Of a stretch of 64,000 bases of DNA, positions 52,900 to 64,000 are shown in pieces (position 1 is the stretch's first letter; the number at the start of each line of letters is the position of its first letter). Made by a program: the position numbers and the translations under genes. Origin of the DNA: Gracilaria gracilis (Eukaryota; Rhodophyta; Florideophyceae; Gracilariales; Gracilariaceae); contig JARGSG010000195.1 of the NCBI GenBank assembly GCA_030374805.1, forward strand, positions 1,023,001 through 1,087,000. The letters run 5' to 3'. The notes under the pieces were generated by a model. That model made no database searches, had not been told where the DNA came from, and worked only from the letters and a program-made list of their open reading frames with translations.

Positions 52900-54243
52900 A
52901 CAAAAGCGTTGCTGCGCCCTTTCACAGCTCAGGTGGTGCGCTTGCCTGGCTGTGTGACCATGGGGCTGATTGGTAGTGCCAGGGGGCCGTAGGGTCGTGG
53001 TGACGGTAGCTATACGGCGGTAGTCGTGAAGTTGGTACGGCGGTAGATGTAGTGTCGTCGTTTTGCAATGTAGAAACGTTGTGATGGCGATATGATAATA
53101 CAGAGATTGTGGTACGACGGTAATGTTGAGGGTACAACGGTGTTCTGGCGAAGCAGTTGGATTATGTGAGATCACGGCGGGGCAAAGGGTGGGCTAAACG
53201 GTAGTGAAAAAACTGTACTGTCGGGTACGGGAGTTCCGCGGTGTTGATAGAGTGTTTTCAAGGCACGATTGTGCGCTGTTGATGTTGCGGGATGGTTCTG
53301 TGGCGGTGTTGATGTCGCAGCTCCTGGTTTGTGATAATGCAGTTAGCAAATGCAGAGATAGAGTCCGGCGTTGCTGTAAAGGCTGCGGTTCGGCAAAGTT
53401 GCTGCAGCCTCGTAGGCAATGCGATATTGCGGAGTCGGGATGCAGCGGTGGCGGTGGTGACACGGCAGTGGTATTTACGGCGGTACGACGGCGGTGATGA
53501 AGGTGGTACAGCGGTGTTAAGGGTCTGGCAACTAATAAATCATATTTTACAGCTATCGAGTGCGCCGGTGCGGTCATAGAATGGTGGTGGTTTGTACGGC
53601 TTCGTCGGCAGTAGGGTGTTGCGGTGGCTCTGGTTTTATGGTGGTGGTGGTAGCGGCACAGCGGTGTTAAGAAGTTTGTAGGGCGGTAGTGGTGACCGTA
53701 GTATGGCGCTGGTCGTGATTGTTGTACGTCGGTGGTGGCAGTCTGGCTGTGTAGGAACGAAGAAACGGTGTTGGTACGGCGCTGGTAGTGGTCTGGTTGT
53801 GTGTCCACTGAGAAAGATTGCGACGATCCGTCTGTGGTGGTAATAGTATTACGATGGTGATGGCGGTCTGACGTTTTGGCAACAGAAAAACGTTGCGAAG
53901 GTACGACGATGGTGTGCCGGTGGTTGGCAGTGGTGGAGACGATGATACGGCGGAGGTGGCGCGCGACGATGCGACGGTATTGGCGCGTGACGGTGTGACG
54001 TTGGTGCGCCCTCGGGGGTGGGAGGAGGCGACAAGCGTGGGAGCGAGACGTGGGGAGCCGTTTGGTGCGTGCGCTTTTTGCGTTTCTGTGTTGATCACGA
54101 CAGCGCATGTGGGTACGCGTACACGCGTCGACGCGTAAAAACCTACACGCAGACATGTGTGTGCGCGTGCACATGCTCTTTGCTTGCGCACGTGCAACAA
54201 GAGGGTGGACGTTTGGGGATGCCGAAGGTCTATTGTACAGTAC
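52900..54243 (-). repeat. Right long terminal inverted repeat of the MULE
   Basis: Inverse counterpart of the left repeat. The outer 250 bp align well; further in, the two arms share composition and motif order more than exact sequence. The inner limit is approximate. The 326-codon minus-strand frame 54174-53194 (Thr/Arg/His-rich) resembles the 48010-48609 frame simply because the DNA is inverted-repeated. Confidence 0.65.
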
Positions 54244-54432
54244 GAGATGTTACTACTCATTCTATAGTGCTAGGGCGCCAAGGCCCTGCCATTAAGTAAA
54301 TCTCCCCGACCAGGGTTGGCTCCACAATTCTTCACCCTCTTCCGTACTCCAATTCTCACCGGAGGGATACGTCGTTGCTAACGGGCAGTGTATCCCCCTG
54401 GGTCACCTACACGAACCCATTGCTGGGAGTAT

Positions 54433-55800
54433 TTACCAACTATTGTCGTTTTGCACTTGTATAAGGTGTCCTCCAGCTCTGTCGTTTCCTTTGGTCACTC
54501 TCGTGACTCCCCCGTCTTTTTCATTCCGTTTTAGGTTGCTCCCCTCGACCCGCTGCCTGTGCTGAAACCGCGTCGCACTCGCCACACTGTGTACTTTGCC
54601 TCCCTGGCGGATAACACACACACGCCGCTCACGCTGGGTACCTTTTCGTCTTACCTTCTTACGCTGGTCGTGAAGGGTTGAACTCCGTCTTACACTCGCC
54701 CTAGTCGCGTTATTCTTGGAAGGACTCTGCTGCTGGGTTTGCCGCGTAGGAGAAGGATTGGGGGGTATTCTGGTGTCTTCCCGCTTGCGGGCATTGAAAT
54801 ATCGTAAAAGAGGTTTGATTGCCTGCCATTGATGGCTCTGCGGTGCGTTCATGTGTTGTGGCAAGCAGTTGGTCGCTTATAATATATCAGGTCGTGTGCT
54901 GTCAATAATATAGCGGATTTTGCCTAGTATGATTCTGTACTTGGGGGCGTCTATTGCGTTCAAAATTTCTGTGACTTACTGCTAGTGGAGATGTTTGAGG
55001 TTACTGTACGTTGTGCTTGTCGGATTGCACTTTTCCATTCCCGCTTTTCGAGGAGAATGTCTATGATGTCGGATTTCGATAGATGTACTTGACCTGAAGG
55101 TAATTTACGAGCAGTCCAGCACAGAATGCGTGTTGAGGCTCTGAGTCGTTTAACCTTGTATTTTGGGAGCAGATGTTTGTGAAGTTGATCGATTAGGTTT
55201 TGAGACGATGCTAGCACTAAGAAGTCATCGATGGGGGTACTGATTACTGCACAGCCTTCTGTTGTTTGCTCTGTGTACAGAAACGGTTTGTGCTCGGAGG
55301 GTTTGAACTCCATTCCGGATAGGAATTTTTGGAGACCATGGTTGCAGTAGTACGCAGCTAGTGGGAAGCCACAGAGATTGCCTTTGAGAATTTTATGCTT
55401 GGAGTTGGGGGTAAAGGTATCGCCGAATTTTGGTATTTGATTGACATAAAAGGGATTGTCATGCTGATATGTCTCTTGGAGGTATGCCGAATGGATGTCG
55501 AAATGTTCCAGCGGTAGTTGGTATATGGCTTGAAGTGCGATAAGAAGTCCTTATGTCGTTCTTTAGGCTGTATCTGTTGATCTATGATTCGGATTGTAAT
55601 GTATTCTCGGCTTCATTGGATATCCACGTAGGTTGCAGGGGGCTTTGCGTTGTGATCAGCACCCTTCCTGGAACCCCTTATATTGATAGGACATCATGAG
55701 TGGGATGATGGCCTTCGGTGATGGGTTTAAATTGGGCTGTTGCCACTCTATGCTGTTGTGCTGATCTAAATTACTTAGCTCTGCATCATCTGCTGCCTTC
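54433..55800 (-). pseudogene. Copia reverse transcriptase relic
   Basis: Readable in changing frames: HFDIHSAYLQE near 55500 (motif A region), GNLCGFPLAA near 55365, then the open frame 55313-54960 with YTEQTTEGCAVISTPIDDFLVLAS (motif C, where PIDD takes the place of YVDD) and LLPKYKVKRLR. After a break, 54864 onward gives MNAPQSHQWQAIKPLLRYF, the usual segment between RT and RNase H. Stops and frameshifts throughout. Confidence 0.7.
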
Positions 55801-56266
55801 CACTGCTACACTTCAGCGTACTTCCTGACTCGTTCAGTATTTGGTGGCGGGAGAATGCCTCTTTCTATGGTTGTAGGGATTTTTTGTGTGTCGTGTTTTG
55901 TTTTAGAAGCTGCAGTTGTGGTCACTTTTGGATCGTTTTTTTTTGATATAGATGAAATTCTTTGGTGCGCAATAGGTGGTATTGGTCGCGTTGGACGTTG
56001 ATTACTGTGATGTGGGTTACTGAATATGCGTACATGTAACGTACTGTCTGGTCCTTTGATTCTATTTTGGTTTTCGGGGAGTAGACCGGTATCATCCCGA
56101 GTTTTTTGAAGGTACAAAGTCGTTGAATTGTTGGCTTGCTTCCATATCAAATATGGTATGGCGATGTGTCGAGGGCGCTGTGGTGCATGAGGGTGTATTT
56201 ATACACTATGTCCCGAGCTGCATTCTTACAGTATTTGCCGGGGAGATCTGTTGCTTTTTGGAGTGC

Positions 56267-57136
56267 TCATGCTGACTCCATTGCGGTTCTATTGAATCGT
56301 TCGACTATTAAATTTTCTTGTGGCTGATGGAATGTGCGTAGATGATGCTTCAAGCGGTTGTATCTGTATACTTCTTCAAAGCCTGCTGATGTGTACTCCT
56401 TTGCGTTGTCGCTTCGGGGGTTTATTAGTGGTTGCCTCATTTTGTTTTGTATACGATGGAGTGTTTCATGTATGTGTTGTGGGATATTTTTGCGATTTAT
56501 GCCGAAGTGGGCACATTCGAACCTGTTTGTTGCACAAACGAGTGTGAGTACGTGGTTTTCGTTGTGTATGCAGGTAGGTTTCACGGGCTCGCATGTTTCA
56601 GAACTGATGTAGGCTCCAGTTGGGTATGGGGGTGCTCTTTTATTGTGCGGTTTTGGGTACCATTTGGCCTGATTGTATGCTGAAAACCTTAGATGTGTGT
56701 TACAGGGCAGCGAGGTGGGCACCGTCGGAATGAACTGTTGTTTTGAGGTGGTGGCTAGTTTGATGGGGTTTGAATTTTTGAGTTTAAGGTGCCGTTTGTT
56801 CATTTGTAATTGGATGTTGGAGAGCCAGGGCGTTGCAGTTGGATTGTGAAGATGCTGAATGGGTGTGAACTCGTTGCTGTATTTTAGGCGTTTGACTGGT
56901 AATGTCGGATTATATGGGGGGGGGGCTATTCTTCGTTGCTGTTTTCCTACCAGCAGAGGCTTTTTGTTTTGGCCTTTTCGTTTACGTGGTATGGTCCTTG
57001 AAGTGTATGAATAATTGGATGCTATTAATGAGGCTTTATTTTCGTATTGAGTGCCTGTACAGGTTGCTGAGGCTATGTTGGTTAAAGAACTTCTTTTTGT
57101 GTCAATAATGTATCCTGTTTTGCCTTCGAAGTCCAC
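56267..57136 (-). pseudogene. Copia integrase relic
   Basis: Long frame of 289 codons. The C-terminal half carries catalytic core landmarks ETCEPVKPTCIHNENHVLTL, INPRSDNAKEYTSAGFEE (second Asp) and HHLRTFHQPQENLIVERFNRTAMESA (the catalytic Glu in ENxIVERFNRT). The HHCC zinc finger and first Asp are degenerate. Downstream 56150-55806 is the Pro-rich linker to RT. Confidence 0.75.
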
Positions 57137-57328
57137 CAGATTGTACCGTATGGCGAGGTCAATGACAGATAGCAGGTTGTGTTTGAGATGTCTGTGGGCT
57201 TCTGCCTAGCTTTTGAGATCGAGATTACTCTGCTTGGGTCTGATTGTTACGGCTGCATGGTGGGTGCACTTGCTTCGCTGTTTCGTTGCCGTGGTTTTGA
57301 GAGTGGTTATAGTTAGAGGTTTCATTTG

Positions 57329-57987
57329 TTAATTCAGAAGTGTGAGATTTGTGGCCTGAGCTTCACTGTCAAGCATGAACTCACCCGTTGCATCCGTATC
57401 TGTTTTGTATGTGACGTCGACTGTAGGGGTAGTAGGAGGGTTGTTCTTTCTGAATGCAAATCCTGGTAGTGGGGGAGCTCCGATGGGTACTGCTGAAACT
57501 GCGTTTGCTGGTATGACCATGTTTGGGTTTAGTTTGCCTGCGGCTGTTGAGTGTTGTTCTTGGAGTGCTGCCTGTCTCTGCATTCGAAATCGCTTTGCTG
57601 CCGCATGATACCTAATGAAAGATGGAATTGACAAGGTGTTCCGGTGAATATTCGACTTTGGCGTGGGTATGTTGCTGGTATTTGTAAGGAGTTCTATTCC
57701 TTGTAGTGCCGTAGTTTCTTGTGAAGCCCGAGCGCGACTGTCTCGAAGATGATGTAGTCATGGTCTAAGAGAATCCATATAATTCTTTAGACTTTCTATG
57801 TGAATCCTTTGATGTCCTTTGGTTTGTTTGCAAGGAACTGAAATGCAATGTTGGAGAGGGTTGAGTTGCGTCTGAGCCCTTCGATGAGGAACCTCACTGT
57901 GGTGGTCTCGTCACTTATGTTTGGGTATCGGGCTGCCAGCATTCTTTGACGAACTTCCTTGTGTTCTTGTTCTTGGATGTAGTCCAA
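57329..57987 (-). pseudogene. Copia Gag and protease relics
   Basis: 57987-57796: YIQEQEHKEVRQRMLAARYP and TTTVRFLIEGLRRNSTLSNI, like Copia Gag helices. 57634-57329: Pro/Ala-rich segment then GEFMLDSEAQATNLTL, matching the aspartic protease box (W/F).LDSGA(S/T) with Gly replaced by Glu, so it would be inactive. Confidence 0.55.
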
Positions 57988-58601
57988 AATTTTTAGTGTC
58001 GTTCTTGAAGTGAATACTTTCAGCCTCTGTTTTCAAGAACTGATGGTCTTTCTTCGTGGACTGCTTGATACGCGTCAAAATTCGGGAAACGAGATCATGG
58101 GGGTCGTATCATCGTCGGGTATGAAAATTTGACCAAGAATGTTGGGTGAAACGCTGCTGAGGATGGCGGTGGTCAGTTTGGTCTTCTCTGAAGCATTTTG
58201 CTGCTGTCGTGCTGGGTCAATGGATACTAATGAGTTTGAGCTTAGGTGATCTGAGGCTTCTAGCGTTTCTGCACGGTTTTTGATGCCAAAGTACCAAGAC
58301 TAGTAGTTCGCCGTGAAAAGCTTGGGGAGCCTATAGTAGCTCAAAGATGCTGGGTTGGGATCCATTATAAGTTGTTTTTGGTGTATGGTGTGTGGTTTCG
58401 TGAAATTCATGAGTGTCGTCGGCGTTTTTGATGGCGCTAGTGTAGAGTTGTGCTGTTACTTCGTCTGTTTCACAAGTGGGTTAAGGTTAAGGTACCCGTG
58501 AGTGTCTTGTTGACTTCCGTCGGGATGGTGGAGTGAGTGTGGTGGCGGTGTGTGGGTTAAGATAGGCCGTGGTTGTTATTGTTGCGTGTGGCCCTTAATC
58601 A

Positions 58602-58700
58602 GTGACAAAAGACCTCCTGCCGGAGCTGTTTACTCGCCGAGCTCGTACATCTCCTTCTTATGTACTACCATTTGTAGGCGCTGTAATCCTGATTGGCATC
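58602..58700 (-). repeat. Second copy of a Copia polyprotein C-terminal segment
   Basis: About 100 bp similar to 47380-47478 in the same orientation; both encode a C-terminus of the form QS.LQ.L...V.K..M.EL.E followed by a stop and a purine-rich tract ending TGTCAC. It suggests the tail of another Copia copy lying head-to-tail upstream. Confidence 0.5.
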
Positions 58701-60009
58701 TCAAACTCATTACGTTCTTGTTATTAAACGGATCGTGCTCATCCGTACCTTTTGAGGTCAATAAATAAAGTATTTTGCCTCGTCGCAATTTTTGCTACGT
58801 CTGCCAATTGTGTGCCCCGACGGAAGCACTTTGAGAAGTCGCTCGCCAAATATACCTGGCTCACTAGGTTGCCTAACGTGATACCTAGCGCTGCTTGTTT
58901 GCTGTTTCGGTCTCTGATCTAGCAATTTGAACCTTCAGAACTTACGAGAGTGGACCGGCTGCAACACGGCAAACGGTAAGAATCCCAGATAGTGAATGGA
59001 GTACACCAAACATGGCGAGAACTGTGAGTTCGCTCGCCTTGCTAACTTTGTCGCTTGCTTTTGCGGATGCCGTTTTCAATTTCTAATGCTCCCAAATTAT
59101 ATCGCTACAAGACTAAGGGTCCTGGCTGTCGTTTATTCGTTGTGAAGAACAACATTTCAGAATTGGTTCGACAGTTGTCAGCAAAAACACCTGCGGAAAA
59201 GGCTTTTGTACCGGGTCTACAACCAGGACGAGGCACCGCTCTTAAATTATCTCAAGAGCATTCTTATGAATTATATCGATTCGATTTGGGAGGACATTTT
59301 TGTGAATGGTGCTGCATTTTCCAATTTGTTTGACTTCAGGTTTGTGTGATTAACTCATATGCGCCTTCGGAGCGATGAATTATATGAAGCCATCGATGAT
59401 CCACCGCAGCATTTTCCTATTTCAAACCACCAAAAATACTTGCTGAGTACATACTACTGTAGAAAAATCTTCATTGAAGGGCTGTACAACTATACTGTCA
59501 TTTTGCGGAAGAACACCAAGCAGAAATTTCTGTCAAAATGTCAGATAGGAAGAGCCTGGTTGCTACATACCGTTATGACGTTGCATAGGATACGCAACAG
59601 TGTCCTTCCTTTGCCCAGCTCAATCGATGGACAAAAGGGGTTCACAAGGGAAACACAGTATCTTCTTTCCGTGTTAAGGCTTCCAACCTGCTTCAGTTTG
59701 CCTGCAAGGAATATGACAGAGACAATTTGATGCGGCGGCGGAGTCTACAAGGCGACGTCACTCACGTAACCTCAGGATCTTTACTCATCCGTCGACAGCA
59801 CTTATCTGCTATAAAAATCGTTGATGGTAAACCACGGAATACAGAAATTAAGTAGTAACTCTACGGACAAACACAGACACCAGCCGAGTTTACTGAAGAT
59901 TTGTCCGTTCTGTTATGTCTATATCTCGATTAATTGCAGCATCTATAACATCCGTCTTGATTTCTGCCGCAAATGCAGTAAGGCTTTCAGAACCTTGAGA
60001 AGTTTGCCG
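58701..60009. other. No recognised gene
   Basis: 1.3 kb with plus-strand frames at 59055-59333 (92 codons, with ELVRQLSAKTPAEKAF and LKLSQEHSYELYRFDL) and 59359-59730 (123 codons). They look like decayed coding sequence in neighbouring frames, but I recognise no family. Confidence 0.3.
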
Positions 60010-61644
60010 CTATGAGTTAGAAACATTTCTTTTGGCACAAACCACCTGCATTGGTTTTGTTTGTTTCGTGCCCTGCTTCTTCGGCGCATTGTTTTCGGTG
60101 AAAGTCTTCCACCGTTTTGCAATGCCAACCCAGGACTTGTTGGATGGCAGAATGACCGACAGAGCATCTTCCCCATGTGTAGTTGAAAATGAGATTCTTT
60201 TTTCCCTTGTATGAACCCCTCCAGTGAGTTCCAAGTCTTTTCGAAGGGATAAAGATGGAATGTTTCCAGCGCTCAATGATTTTATATCTGCTTTAATGTA
60301 ATTCTGTGCTCGTTCGAGAGCAACTGTGCCTACACTTTCAGCCAAGCTGTCAAATTGATCGAAAATTGCTCTCCTATTCTGCCACTTATAGTGTGTGTTA
60401 ACCTCTGCTTTTGCTCCTTTCGTGGCAAAACAACTATTACCATCAGCTACTTCATTCTTTTCCGCGTCGTTGTCCATCAAATTTGGATTTCGCTTCAGTG
60501 AATTCGCCCTCTGAACTAGTGCAGACTGTTGTAGGATTAAGTTCTCTTCATTGCCTTTACGTCCCCATGTAGGTCCCTTTTCATCCGCCTGAATAATACC
60601 TGCGCTTTCCCCACGACCGCCTTCACTTTCCTCTTCCACATCATTTGGTATTAAAACGGTGTCAAGGCTTACACGCTTCCCATGGGGCGTTCGTGTAACC
60701 GCCTCCACCATATTGAATTTACTAAGCCATTATTTTTGAACTCATCTTCCTCTTTAGTATCCTTCTCAACCATTGCTACTGTCCTTCCGATAATATCTTC
60801 GGCTGATCCACCACTTCTACATCGTATGCATCTCTCGTGCGCATTGCCTCGTCGCTGATCGCCCTTCTCCGGAACTTGAACACTCCCCACTCCATTGAAT
60901 ACATTCTCTATTATTCTTTTCCTACTCTCTTCTATTTCATGTTCCCACATTTGGCACAGAAAGTTCAATCTTTCTTTCTCCCGGATTGCAGTCTGCTGGG
61001 AAAAACCAATTCCTTCATTCTCTGTCACTCTATTTTGCTTAACTCCAACCAAACTCTACACTCTCCCACGTCCTCGGCGGCCGACCGTCCCTCCCCCTCT
61101 CTCTTTGTCCTTCCACCTCTTCTAGTACACCCGCTGTATGCGCTCTATCACCTTTCGTTTCTTTTCTTCCTCTAATAGCCCCGCTAGTTAATTTGGTACT
61201 ACTTCTCGCTATCGTTCTTACCTCAATACCTACACGAAGCTCTTTACCATTAACTATCGTATCTCTGCTATCGCTTTACTCCACAAATTTCGCAGTCTAT
61301 ACGCTTCTTTTATGACTAGCCCATTCTTTATTACCACATAGAACATTCTTTGGTATAACTCGCTTCGCTCCAACGCTCGTTTTAGCCCTAACTTCTTTTT
61401 GTCGCGCGCTCATAATGAGATTCATCACTGCAATACTTACAGTTTGCTGCGCTCGCTCTCATGATTCACCCTCGTTGCTTATCTTCGCACCATTCCCCCC
61501 CTTCTCACGTAAACCACTCCAAGACGCACGCGCACTATGAGCGGTGCCATCTTCGCCACTTACCGTTTTGACATGCCTTTGGCTCTTTGAAGAGCGCCCA
61601 CTCATGTCCTCCGCATTCAAAACCTCGTCTTTCATTTTGACCAT
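60010..61644 (-). pseudogene. Unknown basic coding relic, minus strand
   Basis: Frames 61644-61459, 61052-60669 (ATG 61052) and 60711-60010 (233 codons). The last two overlap by 43 bp in different frames, so a frameshift probably joins them. Composition is hydrophilic and charged, with RKRIIENVFNG, a Cys-containing HERCIRCRSGG, AIFDQFDSLAESVGTVALER and a basic tail KKQGTKQTKPMQVVCAKRN. No family is recognised. Style and surroundings resemble the minus-strand relic at 38.1-39.1 kb, and a transposon accessory protein is likely. Confidence 0.35.
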
Positions 61645-62093
61645 TGGAATCCGAACGGTTCGTCGCAGTCGACGCTGCGCTCTCGACGTCTTCGCCGTTC
61701 ACCGCGATCGAATGTCACTGCAATCCGAACGGTTCCGCTTTCGACGTGTTCGCCGCTCTCCGTGATTTAACGTTACCGATCGAATGCCCACCCCAGCTGC
61801 GTGTTTTAGAAAATACCCTGTGCGGTTTTTTTCGCCAATTTGAAACCGAAAATTGATACCGAAATATACATTTCTGCACTGGAGGGTTCTCAAAATGTGA
61901 AAAACTTACAAGGGTTTGCATGATCTTCTATGACCTTCGTTACCTTTTATGTATCTAAATAATTATGTCTTGCACTTTAATTAAAGTTTTAGCTTTCTAT
62001 TTCGTGCTCCACGGCCAAGTTGGAATGCAATAAGTGCCACTTCTTTTTGGATGTTTACTTATATGTTCTAATTTAGCAAATTTACTACCCGTT
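61645..62093. other. No gene supported; imperfect duplication
   Basis: AATCCGAACGGTTC occurs at about 61648 and 61713, followed in both by TCGACGT.TTCGCCG and later CGATCGAATG, an imperfect 65-bp tandem duplication. AT-rich from 61900. Confidence 0.45.
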
Positions 62094-62907
62094 CTAATTG
62101 ATTACTATAATAGGATTTGTCGATGTACCCCAGCTGTACACTACCCCATAATTCGCGAACAACTCCTCTCCCACTCCCAGTTTCCGAAGTGCTCGCACGG
62201 AAGGGATATGGTATTCTAGTAGTTCATGCAGGGTGCGTCCTGTATTTGGGGTTCGAATGACCCGCAAATTCCCAGTTCTTCGTTTCTTCACACCATCTGC
62301 AACGGAATCATGTCCATATCAACTTCCATATACTGGGGATAGTTAATCGTTCCACCCATTTAAAAGGATCGGGGTAACTCCATACAAGGATTAAACTTAC
62401 TCCTGGTCTTATTTCTGGGAGTTTATGGCGTATATCGCCACGGACGTTAAACTCCATCGCATACTTTCGAAAACGTTCTGAAGGGGCTCCCAATAACACT
62501 TCAACAAATCTCTTGTGTACCTTCTTTCTCTTCGTTAGGTCAACGTACAACAGTGCTCTATATAGGTAACATATCTCTTCATTTTCCACGAAAAGACGTG
62601 TTGTGAACCCTTCCACTCCTGCACTAGAGTGACGAATCGTCGACTTGCACGGAGCACAAACCGTCGCTTTCAGTGCCAACATAGAATTCCAATCCAGAAG
62701 CCCGATCGTTGCTTGCAAAGTTTTAGGCCATTTATGAATGGCCTTACGCCTATCAGTCATGACCAAAATTTCATCCGGCCACATTGACGAAAGAAAGTTC
62801 AGAGAATATGTAGGAAACTTTTCACACCAGGAGTACCCGGATGGAGCCTTCCATGATCTCGATGGGCTGACATTCCACTTCGGAAATAAGTTCCACACAC
62901 TAATCAT
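62094..62907 (-). pseudogene. SET-domain protein fragment, frameshifted
   Basis: SET domains methylate lysines, usually on histones, using SAM. Frame 62907-62308 contains STIRHSSAGVEGFTTRLFVE, like the SET start (S.i.G.GLFA...f..Ge.I), then YRALLYVDLTKRKKVHKRF. After a frame change, 62291-62094 contains IRTPNTGRTLHELLEYHIPS and VRALRKLGVGEELFANYGVVY, the C-terminal SET block in which GEEL(F)xxYG includes the catalytic Tyr. A typical N-H-S-C-x-P-N motif is not clear; NTG may replace it. The N-terminal region (MTDRRKAIHKWPKTLQ) is not recognised. It may be a host gene relic or a domain captured by a transposon. Confidence 0.45.
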
Positions 62908-64000
62908 AGCATTTCGAACTTCCTACGTTATCCGGATATCTGTCTCATTTTCCCGCATACAAAAGGCGCATTGAGAAATTAACGCGGGCCTAGCATGGGC
63001 AAAGCAGCCAGGGTCTGTCTGAAATCCTATGAACCTACGATGCAGTTGTAACTTCATACATGCCATTGCTGTCGAAAACGTTCCCGCAAATACGGCTACC
63101 GGTACATATCTGCCACCAGAGACTCATGCGGCTTTCAAAGTACTTGATGGAGAGATCCTAAGAAATTTGTCGTGAAAAAAGCCACTGTTAACCTTCGCAG
63201 CTGTTACGATCCACTTTTGATGCAACGTCGATATATCCGAGAACGCTTTTGGCCCAGTCACGACAATCTCCAATGCCATCCACCTTTCAACTACAAGAAA
63301 AATAAGAGCTTAACTTCCTATGCTTGATGGCGGTAGCTCGGCTAACGTTAGTCTAAGTGAATTAGTTTTAGGCTCCGCCTAATCAGAAATTAAGGGCAAG
63401 GAATAGCCAATACCTTTGGCTTTGAGGGCCGTATTAAGGACGCGAAAGCTGCCCCATCTGGCAGAGATTCTAGGACATGATACAAAGTATACCAACAACA
63501 TATTCCACACCGCCTTGGCCTTCGGCGTTTCTTACCCTATTAAGAATCGCCGGTAGAGGCCTTGGCAAAATTATACGGCATCAGAAAAGAGCCGATAAAT
63601 CCCCCATCTCTAGGGTAATTTGGGGAAAAGTTTACCGCCGTACCATTTATAGATTGGTTTGAACTGGAAACGCTGGGTGTGCCTTGCCATCTTCTCTTAC
63701 AGTGGAGTGAAAAGGGATGCCGTAGAAGTTGTCCTTCTTGTAGTTATACTACAGGTACCGTGTGGCTTTGCAATCTACACGCATCACGCAATCTAGTAAT
63801 TGCTCCGGGCGGTGAGACGGATACTCGGTACCACGAGTAATGTTCTGGACACAAAACCCACGGAATTGGGCAATAAACATATGACAAATAGGGACGAGAC
63901 GAACAGTAAGACTGAGTAGTGCGCTCGCATTGCTCCAAACACGCCAGTCTTTTGAGTGAACGTTACAACGAACGCCGTGTTTGCAAGTATTTACGAAACC
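62908..64000. other. No gene supported
   Basis: 1.1 kb at the window edge with only short frames (up to 64 codons). A coding gene that continues beyond the edge cannot be excluded. Confidence 0.3.

Larger units (their letters stand above)
47906..54243. mobile_element. Mutator-like element (MULE) with long terminal inverted repeats, 6.3 kb
   Basis: Left end GTACAGTACACTAGACCTT (47906) is matched in inverse at the right end (54225-54243). The terminal inverted repeats extend inward for over 1 kb with the same order of landmarks (GCACGTGCGCA, GAGCATG, CACAGAAACGCAAAAAGCGC, ACCAAACGGCTCCCCACG). Between them lies a degenerate MULE transposase with a SWIM zinc finger. Long TIRs are typical of Mutator elements. 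A 9-bp target duplication was not recognised. Confidence 0.75.
47408..58450 (-). mobile_element. Ty1/Copia retrotransposon relic, split by a Mutator-like element
   Basis: Read from right to left, the Copia order is Gag (about 58450-57790), protease (57634-57329), integrase (57136-56267), reverse transcriptase (about 55800-54433) and RNase H. RNase H breaks off near 54246 and resumes at about 47850-47408, on the other side of the 6.3 kb Mutator-like element. All domains are frameshifted or contain stops. LTRs were not identified by matching pairs. Confidence 0.8.

Noticed and set aside
47380-58700. Matching LTR pair for the Copia relic
   Set aside because: The similar 100-bp blocks at 47380 and 58602 are coding-end sequence, and the adjacent sequences beyond TGTCAC do not match.

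Overview
This is a 64 kb piece of a eukaryotic nuclear genome. A small red alga with a compact, intron-poor genome (florideophyte type, such as Chondrus) fits best. The evidence is indirect: mostly intronless genes, a few short introns with GT-AG ends (one with a perfect TACTAAC branch site), a nuclear gene for a bacterial-type 16S rRNA methyltransferase with an N-terminal extension (suggesting an organelle), membrane-anchored sulfotransferase-like and methyltransferase-like proteins, and a sharp division between a dense gene island and a transposon sea. Species is inferred, not proven.

Gene island, 0.1-16.9 kb. In order: REV1 translesion polymerase (-), an SKP2-like F-box/LRR protein (+, one intron), mitochondrial ATP synthase OSCP (+), RsmG/GidB methyltransferase (-), a sulfotransferase-like type II membrane protein (-), a GEMIN6-like Sm/AD-fold protein (-), Mediator subunit MED21 (+), an ornithine-decarboxylase-like protein with an altered active site (-), NMN adenylyltransferase (+, two introns), and a membrane-anchored methyltransferase-fold protein (-, one intron). 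The exon structures of the F-box, NMNAT and methyltransferase genes were worked out from splice sites and reading phase. Several neighbours are divergent and share short upstream regions.

Transposon sea, 17.1-64 kb. Contents: a DIRS-like tyrosine-recombinase retrotransposon with 165-bp direct repeats (17.1-21.2 kb); a pogo/Tigger transposase relic (22.4-23.2); a 5.5 kb unclassified element packed with short CCC-loop-GGG palindromes and flanked by 37-bp direct repeats (23.2-28.8); hairpins and a 541-544 bp tandem duplication (29.2-30.8); a decayed CACTA/Plavaka-like transposase (31.3-34.5) followed by opposite-strand reading frames split by a PIF/Harbinger element (34.5-39.2); 72-bp near-palindromes (39.5-40.7); an unknown purine-rich coiled-coil gene (40.9-42.1); a 388-bp partial copy of the unclassified element (42.5-42.9); relics of Tc1/mariner and another DDE transposase (44-46.6); a Copia retrotransposon on the minus strand split by a Mutator-like element with long terminal inverted repeats (47.4-58.5); and minus-strand reading frames of unknown function next to a SET-domain fragment (60.0-62.9).

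The strongest unexplained signal is the palindrome array at 23.66-28.75 kb. By eye I count about 56 CCC-N(2-6)-GGG units in 5.1 kb, against roughly 8 expected from base composition. No CRISPR array, rRNA or tRNA gene was recognised.
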